From Bacteroidales bacterium UBA5197 (GTDB lineage Bacteria > Bacteroidota > Bacteroidia > Bacteroidales > Lentimicrobiaceae), in assembly GCA_002412885.1 (NCBI GenBank), contig DHVX01000039.1, forward strand, positions 1-40,426: DNA of 40,426 nucleotides. The letters run 5' to 3'. A program made the position numbers and the translations under genes. The notes below the pieces were generated by a model. That model worked only from the letters and a program-made list of their open reading frames with translations, had not been told where the DNA came from and did no database searches. Shown piece by piece: positions 31,887-39,924 of the stretch (position 1 is the first letter of the stretch; each line of letters begins with the position of its first letter).

Positions 31887-31894
31887 TATCTTTG
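31887..31894 (+). promoter_or_regulatory. TATCTTTG promoter element almost touching the start codon
   Basis: A perfect TAnnTTTG element; the ATG of the next gene is at 31900, five bases on. A TTG-type -33 element lies at about 31860-31863. Transcription would start at or within a few bases of the ATG, so the mRNA is probably leaderless. Confidence 0.65.
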
Positions 31895-31899
31895 CAATT

Positions 31900-32703
31900 A
31901 TGAAACTGCCTGACAACATCCGTATTGCCATTAACTCAACGGCATACTATATTTTATCATACCTGTTCGTTTTTATCGTGCACCAGACAGCAACCATACT
32001 GGCTTCGTTTTTCTTTGATTACAATGTTCAGGTAGATTATTCGAAGATTTTCTTTATGGTATCGCGCTATGACTGGTATTTCGATTCAGTAAAAATCATC
32101 TTTTCAGCCGGTCCGCTTGTTTGCCTGATACTCTCTGTTTTTATGATCGTAGTAGCCTATCGTTACAAGGAATACAACGGATCTCTCAAACTTTTTTTCC
32201 TTTGGGGATTTGTACACAGTATCAGTATATTTCTGGGATCAGCCTATGCAGGAGCATTGCTGGGTGAAGGATTCGGACATGTACTCATATGGATGTTTAT
32301 GCCCGATACCGGCAAACTTATTATTACCTTAATCTCATTGTTTCTGCTGGCTGCTACTGGTTTTGCTTTGACCAGAACTTTTCTGCTTTCCGGCAATATT
32401 TATTTCAACCTTCTGGAAACCAAAAACCGTCTTCCTTTTATTATATTTCAGGTTATACTGCCTTTTTTAATCGGTTCCCTTATCATCATTGCCATAAGGT
32501 TTCCTGTTGATTTATATGAACTATTGAGAATCCTTACTCCTGTCTTCGTTATACTTACCGTTCTTCTGAGCAGTTTTGGCTTTTCAGTTCTCTACTTTGA
32601 TGAAAACCCGCGAACAATAAAAATAAACGGCAGCCTTGTAGCTGCCGCATTGATCATTTATGCTGTTTACAGGATTGCCCTGCATTTTCCGGTTACGATC
32701 TGA
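31900..32703 (+). CDS. Polytopic membrane protein, unknown
   Basis: A 267-residue hydrophobic protein with about six or seven transmembrane helices (near residues 13-37, 55-77, 88-112, 120-152, 178-198, 210-230 and 242-260). There is no signal peptide, no transporter signature and no metal-binding motif that I can see. It is divergent from the TonB/lipoprotein operon and convergent with the M14 carboxypeptidase gene, so context is uninformative. Its start is supported by a promoter element five bases upstream. Confidence 0.75.
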   Translation: MKLPDNIRIAINSTAYYILSYLFVFIVHQTATILASFFFDYNVQVDYSKIFFMVSRYDWYFDSVKIIFSAGPLVCLILSVFMIVVAYRYKEYNGSLKLFFLWGFVHSISIFLGSAYAGALLGEGFGHVLIWMFMPDTGKLIITLISLFLLAATGFALTRTFLLSGNIYFNLLETKNRLPFIIFQVILPFLIGSLIIIAIRFPVDLYELLRILTPVFVILTVLLSSFGFSVLYFDENPRTIKINGSLVAAALIIYAVYRIALHFPVTI

Positions 32704-32729
32704 ATTTGATCGAAAGCCGTTTACTGTTG

Positions 32730-35036
32730 CTACTTAACAATAAGCAACTTTCGCGAAGCCACACCTTTTGAAGTCAATGCCTTCACCGTATATACTCCTG
32801 ACCTTATCTTCAATTCGCTTACCCTTACCTTCTTCTGCGCGGGTGTATCAAAATAGACCTGCTTGCCAAAAAGATCGATAATTTCAACACTCAGAATCTG
32901 TTCTTCAGCTTCAAGATAAAACCCGCTTTCGCCGGCAGGGTTTGGATACAGTTTCATTTTTGGTTCAATATCACTCAAAATTATTCCTACACCGCTGTCG
33001 CACGAAACCACTGCAGACCAGCCTGCATAATTATTCACTTCGTCCGACCGGAAAACAAAAGTAACAGCACCTCCGCCAACAGAAGTCAGCAGATCAGCAG
33101 GAACCTCGTTACCACAGAATTTTCCCAGCAATGGATAAGTTGCATCCGGCCCGTCATAAACAAACAATGCATCTTTTTCGCAGTCATCGCTCATTTCAAC
33201 ATCAAATTCTGTGAAATGGATTCTGAGCACTTTATCGGGATCAGCGCCAATAAAAGTGGTGGTTAGATTTTCATTATCCCCGTAGTTTAATTCAGGGCCA
33301 TTGCTGTCGAAAAATCTGGCGTAACAAGTTGTAGCTCCTTCTCCGCCAATATAATAATCGGGAATAACAGTGATATAATCAGGTTCGGCAAGAAGATTTC
33401 CGCCGATTACATTCTGAACATACAGACTTACATCCCAGGTTCCGGGTTGGTTATACTGTACAACAGGATTGGGTAGAACAGAACTGCTGATACTTCCTCC
33501 CTCAAAAGTCCACAGCCTGCTTGATGGATTTCCGCCGGAAATATCAATGAACTGAACTTCACCACCCACAGGAATTGTTGTGGCGGAAGCCGTGAAAGCC
33601 GGAATTGCACTTCCGTCCCATAGCTTCACATCAAGCCGAACCGTTGATTTATCGGTTATAACCACATTGTTAATGGTTCTTGGTAAGTAGCCATCAGCAA
33701 AAAAAGTAAGGTTGTAGGTTCCGGATTTCAGCAAACGGTGGTAATTCCCAACAGGCAAAGAGGTAAAAACCATCGAACTGTCTTTGTCGTGGTTATTGAT
33801 AAATATCTGCGCATGAATGGGTTCGCCTGTTATTGTATCGCTAACAATTCCCCTTACCCCATATTGAACCTGTTCCAGATAATTAAGCATTGAGCGGTAA
33901 TTGTACTCCCAGAAGTTCAGCAGCTGGCTGGCCGGAGGCAATTTGGTATTGGATATCTCAAGTGTTACTTCTCTGCATTGCTGAAAGTAATTCATATAAT
34001 CCTGGCGACCACCGGTAATTCTGTACCATGCATATCCATTGGTAATTCCGTTAACCAGATCGTCCATATAACCGGGAGGGCTGTATGCCTGGGCTGTATC
34101 AGCATATTCGCGGCTCACCATAACCCACCAGTTATTGTCGGCAGTCAGTCTGCTCCATGTATCCCAGGGATAATTCACAACTTCGATACCACCGTGAAAA
34201 TTTGCGCCCATCACAAAGTTACGGCTTTCAGCAAAATTCATAAAAGCTACCGTTTCAGGCTGCCATGCGTTTCCATCGGGATTTGGCCCATCGGCCGGAT
34301 CAGGATAATTGCGGTTTAAATCTACATTGTTTGCATTGCCGCGTCTTGCACCATTAACCGAATTGTTGCCACCATAGTAAGTTCCGTCAGGATTTGCCAA
34401 TGGATTGATCCAGATGTCAGTGTTGTTGATCATACTGGTCACTCTCGGATCCTGATTGTAATTGGTCAGCAGATAATCAGCCAGGTGAAGCAAAAGCACA
34501 TATCCTGTTGTTTCGTCGCCATGAATGGTTGAAGTGTACAGAAATTCAGGCTCATCTTCCTCAACATTTACATTATCAGAAATTCTCAATGCCAGCAGTT
34601 TGCGCCCGCTTGGTAAGGTAGCTATAGTGTGAAGGGTGCAAATGGCAGGATAATCGGTTGCAAATTGCTGCATCAATGCCTCGTAAGCCGGGTATGTTGG
34701 ATAGTAATTCCAGTCGAGCACCTGCCGGGGATCAGAAGTCATCTGAGGGATAATAAGATCGCCCGGATGCGGCATTGAAACAAAGCTGAGATTATCAAAC
34801 TGCCTCAGGATTTCAAATTCTTTTTTGTTGGCATACGCAAACACAGTATCGCCGGAAATGCGATCGATGCTTATCACCTTTGTCAGTAATCCAGCCATAT
34901 CAGCTGCTCCGGGAAGCGCAAAATAGATTTCGCCATCATTTCCGAACAGTTCAGGTGCAGATTGCGTTTTGAGGTTAGTTTGAGCAATTGCAAAAACCGA
35001 GATTAACGAGAGAAATAGCGTAATGATTTTTTTCAT
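32730..35036 (-). CDS. Secreted M14 zinc carboxypeptidase with PKD, CUB and T9SS sorting domains
   Basis: A 768-residue exported metallocarboxypeptidase. Domain order: signal peptide (1-19); prodomain-like segment (about 30-100); M14 catalytic domain (about 110-390) with zinc ligands His172 and Glu175 ('IHGDETTG') and His281 ('ANFHGGIEV'), 'VDLNRNYPDP', and catalytic Glu360 ('REVTLEIS'); a carboxypeptidase-regulatory-like beta sandwich (about 393-472); PKD (about 480-558); CUB-like (about 560-680); and a type A T9SS sorting domain (about 695-768, 'KLYPNPAGESGFYLEAEE'). It should trim C-terminal residues from proteins at the cell surface. It follows dapA by 35 bp on the same strand. Confidence 0.93.
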   Translation of the reverse strand: MKKIITLFLSLISVFAIAQTNLKTQSAPELFGNDGEIYFALPGAADMAGLLTKVISIDRISGDTVFAYANKKEFEILRQFDNLSFVSMPHPGDLIIPQMTSDPRQVLDWNYYPTYPAYEALMQQFATDYPAICTLHTIATLPSGRKLLALRISDNVNVEEDEPEFLYTSTIHGDETTGYVLLLHLADYLLTNYNQDPRVTSMINNTDIWINPLANPDGTYYGGNNSVNGARRGNANNVDLNRNYPDPADGPNPDGNAWQPETVAFMNFAESRNFVMGANFHGGIEVVNYPWDTWSRLTADNNWWVMVSREYADTAQAYSPPGYMDDLVNGITNGYAWYRITGGRQDYMNYFQQCREVTLEISNTKLPPASQLLNFWEYNYRSMLNYLEQVQYGVRGIVSDTITGEPIHAQIFINNHDKDSSMVFTSLPVGNYHRLLKSGTYNLTFFADGYLPRTINNVVITDKSTVRLDVKLWDGSAIPAFTASATTIPVGGEVQFIDISGGNPSSRLWTFEGGSISSSVLPNPVVQYNQPGTWDVSLYVQNVIGGNLLAEPDYITVIPDYYIGGEGATTCYARFFDSNGPELNYGDNENLTTTFIGADPDKVLRIHFTEFDVEMSDDCEKDALFVYDGPDATYPLLGKFCGNEVPADLLTSVGGGAVTFVFRSDEVNNYAGWSAVVSCDSGVGIILSDIEPKMKLYPNPAGESGFYLEAEEQILSVEIIDLFGKQVYFDTPAQKKVRVSELKIRSGVYTVKALTSKGVASRKLLIVK

Positions 35037-35071
35037 CTTGAAATTGATAAGCTATTTGAAAGATTTGTTTT

Positions 35072-35971
35072 TCAGGATTCTATGCCATTATCCCTAAGGT
35101 CAGTAATCAGACCAGAAATGGTATTTTGCACCGATTTATTGACTTTTACTACCGGAAGACGGAGGTTGTTCTGAACAATTTTCATTTGATCCAAAGCGGC
35201 TTTAATTCCACCGGGACTACCATCCATAAAGAGTGAATCAATAAACGGAATCAGCAGGTAATGAAGCCTTCTTGCTTCTTCGAATTTTCCATCCATGGCT
35301 GCTTTCACCATTCTGGAGAATGTTGATGGATATGCGTTTGCCACAACTGAAATTACGCCTTCTGCACCGGCAGCAATCATTGGCATGGTGATACCATCAT
35401 CACCCGAAATCACCAGAAATCCTTTGGGTTTATTGCGGATAATCTGCATAATCTGGCTGAAGTTCCCTGATGCTTCTTTGATAGCGATAATATTATCAAA
35501 ATCGCGGGCTAGTTCGAGCGTTGTTTCTGCACTCAGATTAACGCTTGTGCGACCCGGTACATTATATAGTATTATCGGTAATGGGCTGGCACTCGAAATG
35601 TGTTTATAATGAAGATAAAGTCCACGCTGCGTGGGCTTGTTGTAGTAAGGAGTGACTGACAGAATGGCGTCAATCCCTTCAAGATCAATTACCTGAAGCT
35701 GATTTACCAATTCCTGCGTATTATAGCCGCCAAGCCCCATAACAATGGGAACACGTCCTGCTACCTGTTCTTTCACAAACTGAACCAAAGCAGTTTTTTC
35801 ATCTTTCGACAATGTAGCAGCTTCGCCCGTTGTACCGAGCACAACAAGATAATTTACACCATTACCGATGGTATGTTCAATCAGTTTTTCAAGTGATCCG
35901 AAATCGATGGTTCCCTGTTTGTGAAATGGAGTTACCAATGCAACTCCTGTTCCTGTAAAATTTTTCTTCAT
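35072..35971 (-). CDS. dapA: 4-hydroxy-tetrahydrodipicolinate synthase
   Basis: A 299-residue DapA of full length. It condenses pyruvate with aspartate semialdehyde in the first committed step of lysine and diaminopimelate synthesis. The Schiff-base lysine is Lys165 in 'IIAIKEASGN'; the proton relay and binding residues are seen as 'GTTGEAATLS' (Thr47/Thr48), Tyr136 in 'ILYNVPGRTS' and Arg141. Cytoplasmic. Its ATG overlaps the stop of the DUF6913 gene (ATGA), so they are translationally coupled; the M14 gene follows 35 bp later. Confidence 0.97.
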   Translation of the reverse strand: MKKNFTGTGVALVTPFHKQGTIDFGSLEKLIEHTIGNGVNYLVVLGTTGEAATLSKDEKTALVQFVKEQVAGRVPIVMGLGGYNTQELVNQLQVIDLEGIDAILSVTPYYNKPTQRGLYLHYKHISSASPLPIILYNVPGRTSVNLSAETTLELARDFDNIIAIKEASGNFSQIMQIIRNKPKGFLVISGDDGITMPMIAAGAEGVISVVANAYPSTFSRMVKAAMDGKFEEARRLHYLLIPFIDSLFMDGSPGGIKAALDQMKIVQNNLRLPVVKVNKSVQNTISGLITDLRDNGIES

Positions 35972-36549
35972 AGTTCAGTGTTTATAACCTGAATAGGTGG
36001 GGTAATGAATTCAATTGTACTGGTGTAATGAACCACTTGTTCTATCAATACTTCCAGTGATAATGGGGACGAAGATTCTATAAGTAAATCAAAGGGCCCA
36101 GGTATTCCGGGCTTTCCCTGACCAACTTTAAATCCTGCTTTTGAAAGCTCAACAATATATGAAAGAGGAAAATCTGCAGGTGAACTTAAATCAATCAAAA
36201 GATCAAAAGGATAATCAATAAACTTATCAGAAAATTCCGAAACCGGCCTGAGCAGCAAGTCTATATCACCATTGAGCAATAAATCGTATGCGAGTTTGGG
36301 AGCATAATAAACCGGAGCCCTTTTGCTCTTATGGTAGCCAAGGACCTGTACTTTTTTGCCTTTTTCCTGTAATGATTTTACAAACCGGCCTAAAATAGCA
36401 TACTCCTCTTCGCTAACCAGACTATAAACAATTCCAATATCTACGGCTTGCGCCAGATTTATTGCTACCCTTCTCCTGTTAAGGCGACTGGTGAGCTTGC
36501 CAAGGAAATACCTTGCCAAACGGACTCTGATGGTTGTGAATATTTTCAA
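35968..36549 (-). CDS. DUF6913-type conserved protein
   Basis: A 193-residue protein with a basic N-terminus ('RVRLARYFLGKLTSRLNRRR') and a Rossmann-like alternating core ('VDIGIVYSLVSEEEYAILGR', 'GKKVQVLGYHKSKRAPVYYA', 'PFDLLIDLSSPADFPLSYIV'). This matches small Bacteroidota proteins labelled DUF6913, which have no established function. It overlaps dapA by 4 bp (ATGA), so it belongs to the same transcript. No catalytic residues identified. Confidence 0.75.
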   Translation of the reverse strand: MKIFTTIRVRLARYFLGKLTSRLNRRRVAINLAQAVDIGIVYSLVSEEEYAILGRFVKSLQEKGKKVQVLGYHKSKRAPVYYAPKLAYDLLLNGDIDLLLRPVSEFSDKFIDYPFDLLIDLSSPADFPLSYIVELSKAGFKVGQGKPGIPGPFDLLIESSSPLSLEVLIEQVVHYTSTIEFITPPIQVINTEL

Positions 36550-36631
36550 AACTGATTTGTAGTTGATTGATAATAAAAAAGGTAAGTCGGTAATGCTTTA
36601 AAATATGCGAGGCATAAAATTATGAAACTTT

Positions 36632-37165
36632 TCATCGCTCAGCCGAAGTTTTCGTAATAAAACGCTCTGACCCCGAAATTATTTCTCCGATATACATTCT
36701 GTGGTAATCCTTTTCAGGATAATTCTTTGCAACTGAGGAGTCTATAAATCCAACAGGGTCAATATCCTGAAAGTATAATTTTCTGCACACCAGATAAAGC
36801 CTGGCTTCTTCAAAAGTATATGCTCCTTCGGCTGTTTCCATAATTTCCAAACCAGTGGCCGCAAACTTATCGGTGTCTCTTCCACTGTGCGATCCGCAAA
36901 ACTGAAGCTTATTGTGGTGCTCTTTGTCAAAAAAACTACAGGTAAACAATGAGTTTTCCTCGATAAACTGATATGTAAAACGCTGTGGACGAACGAAAAT
37001 GAAAGCTACAGGTTTGTTCCATAGAAATCCGGTTCCTCCCCAACTCGCTGTCATGGTATTACATTTCACAGCATTTCCTGCTGTAATCAACATCCACTCC
37101 ATCCCTATTTTTTTTACCGGATCGAATTGTAAATCTTTCGGATTCAGTTTTTTGAACGCTGTCAT
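36632..37165 (-). CDS. Flavin reductase family protein
   Basis: About 177 residues when started at ATG 37165 ('MTAFKKLNPKDLQFDPVKKI'); the 25-residue extension to 37240 is not family-like. Flavin-binding features of the flavin-reductase (split-barrel FMN) fold are present: 'MLITAGNAVKCNTMTASWGG', 'PVAFIFVRPQRFTYQFIEEN' and 'LFTCSFFDKEHHNKLQFCGS' with 'HSGRDTDKF'. It probably binds FMN and uses NAD(P)H, but small variants of this family vary in role. Divergent from the thioredoxin gene. Confidence 0.85.
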   Translation of the reverse strand: MTAFKKLNPKDLQFDPVKKIGMEWMLITAGNAVKCNTMTASWGGTGFLWNKPVAFIFVRPQRFTYQFIEENSLFTCSFFDKEHHNKLQFCGSHSGRDTDKFAATGLEIMETAEGAYTFEEARLYLVCRKLYFQDIDPVGFIDSSVAKNYPEKDYHRMYIGEIISGSERFITKTSAER

Positions 37166-37265
37166 TGATCTGATGTTTGTTAAAATCTGTATTAAATTTA
37201 ACTGCCAAGATAAGAATAAAATAAAATCATCATCAAACAAATGCCTTCATTAAAAAAAATCCTCA

Positions 37266-37273
37266 TAGATTTG
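37266..37273 (+). promoter_or_regulatory. TAGATTTG promoter element at the thioredoxin gene
   Basis: A perfect TAnnTTTG element ending four bases before the ATG (37278), with no ribosome-binding site. Suggests a leaderless transcript, the same geometry as at 31887. No clear -33 TTTG. Confidence 0.55.
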
Positions 37274-37277
37274 TCTT

Positions 37278-37610
37278 ATGAAACTTGAAATCACCAACCA
37301 AACTGAGCTTGATTTAATAAAAGGCTCCACCCCTGCCCTGTTGTTGTACTTTTTCAACGATAGTTGCGCGCCCTGTGTAGCACTTCGACCAAAGATAGAA
37401 TCGATGGTCAGCAGTGAATTTCCGCAAATGAAACACTCTTATGTTAACTCTGCCGCATTTCCTGAGCTTTCTGCCTCCAATGGCGTATTTGCAAGTCCTA
37501 CCATTGTGGTTTTCTTTGATGGAAAAGAGGTCTTCAGGGTAAGCAAGTATGTATCTGTTGATGAACTCGCAGGTAGAATCAGGCGGTATTATAATTTGAT
37601 ATTCAGTTGA
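37278..37610 (+). CDS. Thioredoxin-fold protein
   Basis: A 110-residue thioredoxin-like protein with active-site Cys30-Ala-Pro-Cys33 ('FFNDSCAPCVALRPKI') and the cis-proline loop 'ASPTIVVFFDGKEVFR'. The CAPC pair replaces the usual CGPC, which shifts redox potential in some families. There is no signal peptide, so cytoplasmic. It could reduce the peroxidases nearby, but the glutathione peroxidase here has a signal peptide and would be in another compartment. Monocistronic; followed by a repeat array. Confidence 0.9.
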   Translation: MKLEITNQTELDLIKGSTPALLLYFFNDSCAPCVALRPKIESMVSSEFPQMKHSYVNSAAFPELSASNGVFASPTIVVFFDGKEVFRVSKYVSVDELAGRIRRYYNLIFS

Positions 37611-37863
37611 TTTCGGATGTCGGAGGTCGGAGGTCGGAGGTCTGAGGTTAAGGTTAAGGCTAAGGTTGAGGTTTAGAAATTAGAAATTGGAAATTGGAAA
37701 TTGGATTTCGGATTTCGGATGTCGGATGTCGGAGGTCTGAGGTTAAGGCTAAGGTTGAGGTTTAGAAATTAGAAATTGGAAATTGGATTTCGGATGTCGG
37801 ATGTCGGAGGTCTGAGGTTAAGGCTAAGGTTGAGGTTTAGAAATTAGAAATTAGAAATTAGAA
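37611..37863. repeat. Nested minisatellite (GGAGGTC, GGTTAAG and GAAATTA units)
   Basis: Three long units of about 75-95 bp start with GGAGGTCTGAGGTTAAGG at about 37636, 37731 and 37806. Inside each are short runs: 7-bp GGAGGTC/GGATGTC, 6-bp AAGGTT/AAGGCT and 7-bp GAAATTG/GAAATTA. The final GAAATTA run carries the stop codon of the MFS gene. Simple repeats of this kind change in number by slippage. Confidence 0.88.
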
Positions 37864-39177
37864 ATTCTTACTTCTCTCTCTTCTGTAAGACCAAATCATT
37901 ATAACAATTGCGATCAGCAGTGAAGCAGCACCAATACTGAAAGTGAACACAAATCCATAAAGTTCATAAAATATAACACCAAGAATGGGTGCAAATACTG
38001 CACGTGTAGCTGTTAAGAAAAGATGCACCGATTGATATTCACCTGCTTCATGCGGCTTGCAGAAATATGCTGAACCTATGCTCCACAACAGCGACATGGT
38101 GGCTGCAAAAACTGCATGAAACAGCACAAAAGGAATCATACTGTAGAATAGTTTAAAGTTTCCTATCAGTATATGCTGAGGATAATAATAGGTAAGAACA
38201 AGACTTAGCAGAAAAAACATAATTGAAGCAAAAGTAACTGCTGCAAACTTACGTGGATCAACTTTTCCCAGTACTCTCCCAAAAAAAGGAATCATAAAAA
38301 GTGCCAGAATATTGTATGAATTTTTATAGGTAGCAACGCTGAAATAATTAAGCCCCAGCTCTTTCTCAAAAAAAATAGTCGTAACTGTTATGGTACTCAT
38401 AAATGCAAATCCATAAAAAAGAAAACCCATCTCAAAATGTCTGAAAGGAGTATTTTCTTTCATAATCCGGCGCATTCCCGTGACAGATTTTTTTATTGAT
38501 TGCCAGAATCCAATAACGAGTTTATCCAACTCATTTTCAACATAGTGAATCCGCGACAGCAGCACAGTGGATGTAACTCCGGCAATAGCCACCAGCACAA
38601 ATACCCAGGTGTAGGCATACTTATCATAATCAAGTATAAATCCGTAAATAAAGGCAGTAATCAGCATAAAAACTTTACCTGTAACAGTTGCAAGACTGTA
38701 GAGTTTCCCGAAATTTTCGTGCCTGTAATTACTTTTCAGAAAAAGGTTGATTGTTGGGAAGATTATGGGATTGCCAAGATAGTATATCAGAAAAAGCGAA
38801 AGGAAAACCAAATGATAAACCGAGGTGGAACTCAATACTTCGGGCGAGCGTGGAAAAAAAAGCAGAATTGCCAGTGGGGCTCGTGTAAGAAATCCGGTCA
38901 GCCGGATGAGCTTCTGTTTATTTTTGACCCTTTTCAGCCACTCTGAGATCAATATCAGAAAAATAAAAACAATCACCGAAAACTGAAACAGAAAACTCAG
39001 CTGATAGGATGAACCATTAAGGCTTCTGAGAAAAACAAACTCGTTCAGCGTCAATACACCAGCAACAAAATTATCAAGTATCGTATAACCAAGATGCAGC
39101 CTGAAGGTGCGTTTTTCCTCCGGCAAAAGTTGATTTATTGAAGATTTTTGAAGCAGAAAATTAACAAGCGAAAACAT
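37858..39177 (-). CDS. MFS-type transporter
   Basis: A 439-residue integral membrane protein with about twelve transmembrane helices, a major-facilitator layout and a basic central loop ('LGKVDPRKF' after helix 8; 'SRIHYVENELDKLVIGFWQS' between the halves). No signal peptide and no substrate-defining motif. The C-terminus 'SYRRERSKNF' ends inside the GAAATTA repeat, so its last residues and stop depend on that array. Substrate unknown. Divergent from the glutathione peroxidase gene. Confidence 0.8.
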   Translation of the reverse strand: MFSLVNFLLQKSSINQLLPEEKRTFRLHLGYTILDNFVAGVLTLNEFVFLRSLNGSSYQLSFLFQFSVIVFIFLILISEWLKRVKNKQKLIRLTGFLTRAPLAILLFFPRSPEVLSSTSVYHLVFLSLFLIYYLGNPIIFPTINLFLKSNYRHENFGKLYSLATVTGKVFMLITAFIYGFILDYDKYAYTWVFVLVAIAGVTSTVLLSRIHYVENELDKLVIGFWQSIKKSVTGMRRIMKENTPFRHFEMGFLFYGFAFMSTITVTTIFFEKELGLNYFSVATYKNSYNILALFMIPFFGRVLGKVDPRKFAAVTFASIMFFLLSLVLTYYYPQHILIGNFKLFYSMIPFVLFHAVFAATMSLLWSIGSAYFCKPHEAGEYQSVHLFLTATRAVFAPILGVIFYELYGFVFTFSIGAASLLIAIVIMIWSYRRERSKNF

Positions 39178-39284
39178 GGCTGCAAAGGTAACCGAAACGA
39201 CCGATAATTGGCCAATAGCTTGATCAGATCAGTGAACAAAGGCGTGTGGCTATTTGTTAATAGGCAAATTAATATCGCGATTAT

Positions 39285-39824
39285 ATGAAAAACCTGATTT
39301 TGTTTGTTTCTTTTTTCTTATTGATTTCCCAAACTCTTGATGCCCAGAAGAATTTTCATAGTTTTAAAACCAAAACCATTGATGGAAAGGATTTTGATTT
39401 AGCTTCCCTCAAAGGTAAGAAAGTACTGGTTGTGAATACTGCCTCCAAGTGTGGGCTAACCCCTCAGTATAAAGAACTTGAGGCTCTTTACAAGCAATAC
39501 AAAGACAAGAATTTTGTAATCATCGGCTTTCCGGCAAACAACTTTTTAAGTCAGGAGCCGGGCTCAAATGAAGAGATTGCTGAATTCTGCGAATTGAATT
39601 ATGGCGTTACTTTTCCGATGATGTCTAAGATTTCCGTGAAAGGGAATGATCAGGATCCGATTTATAGTTGGTTGACTTCTAAATCACAAAACGGAAAAAT
39701 TGATGCTGAGGTAACCTGGAATTTTCAAAAATTTATGATTGACGAAAATGGAGAACTGGCAGATTTTGCTAGCCCACGTGAAAAGCCATTGTCTGAAAAA
39801 ATTGTAAAATGGATTGAAAATTAA
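39285..39824 (+). CDS. Secreted glutathione peroxidase-family protein (thioredoxin-dependent type)
   Basis: A 179-residue peroxidase with a signal peptide (about residues 1-20, 'SFFLLISQTLDAQ'). The peroxidatic cysteine is Cys56 in 'NTASKCGLTPQYKELEALYK', and the tetrad partners Gln90 ('SQEPGSNEE'), Trp145 and Asn146 ('VTWNFQKF') are conserved. Cys102 in 'IAEFCELNYG' is the usual resolving-position cysteine of Cys-type, thioredoxin-linked members. It should reduce hydrogen or lipid peroxides in the periplasm. Followed by a terminator. Confidence 0.93.
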   Translation: MKNLILFVSFFLLISQTLDAQKNFHSFKTKTIDGKDFDLASLKGKKVLVVNTASKCGLTPQYKELEALYKQYKDKNFVIIGFPANNFLSQEPGSNEEIAEFCELNYGVTFPMMSKISVKGNDQDPIYSWLTSKSQNGKIDAEVTWNFQKFMIDENGELADFASPREKPLSEKIVKWIEN

Positions 39825-39850
39825 TCCGGACTTTATATTTACAACCAAGT

Positions 39851-39876
39851 CATCAGATTTCCTGATGGCTTTTTTA
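39851..39876 (+). terminator. Rho-independent terminator after the peroxidase gene
   Basis: CATCAG (39851-39856) pairs with CTGATG (39862-39867) around a 5-nt loop, followed by a T run at 39870-39876. Confidence 0.8.
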
Positions 39877-39896
39877 TTTTATTTAAGTGCATTGCT

Positions 39897-39904
39897 TACT
39901 TTTA
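39897..39904 (+). promoter_or_regulatory. Possible -7 element of the rubrerythrin-like gene
   Basis: TACTTTTA matches TAnnTTTG except for the last base; the ATG is 20 bp downstream. Weak support. Confidence 0.35.
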
Positions 39905-39924
39905 CAATGAGCTAATAAAACCAT

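Noticed and set aside
32631..32652. Hairpin GGCAGC-CTTGTA-GCTGCC near the end of the membrane protein gene
   Set aside because: It lies inside the coding frame of the gene, about 50 bp from the stop, and has no following T run.
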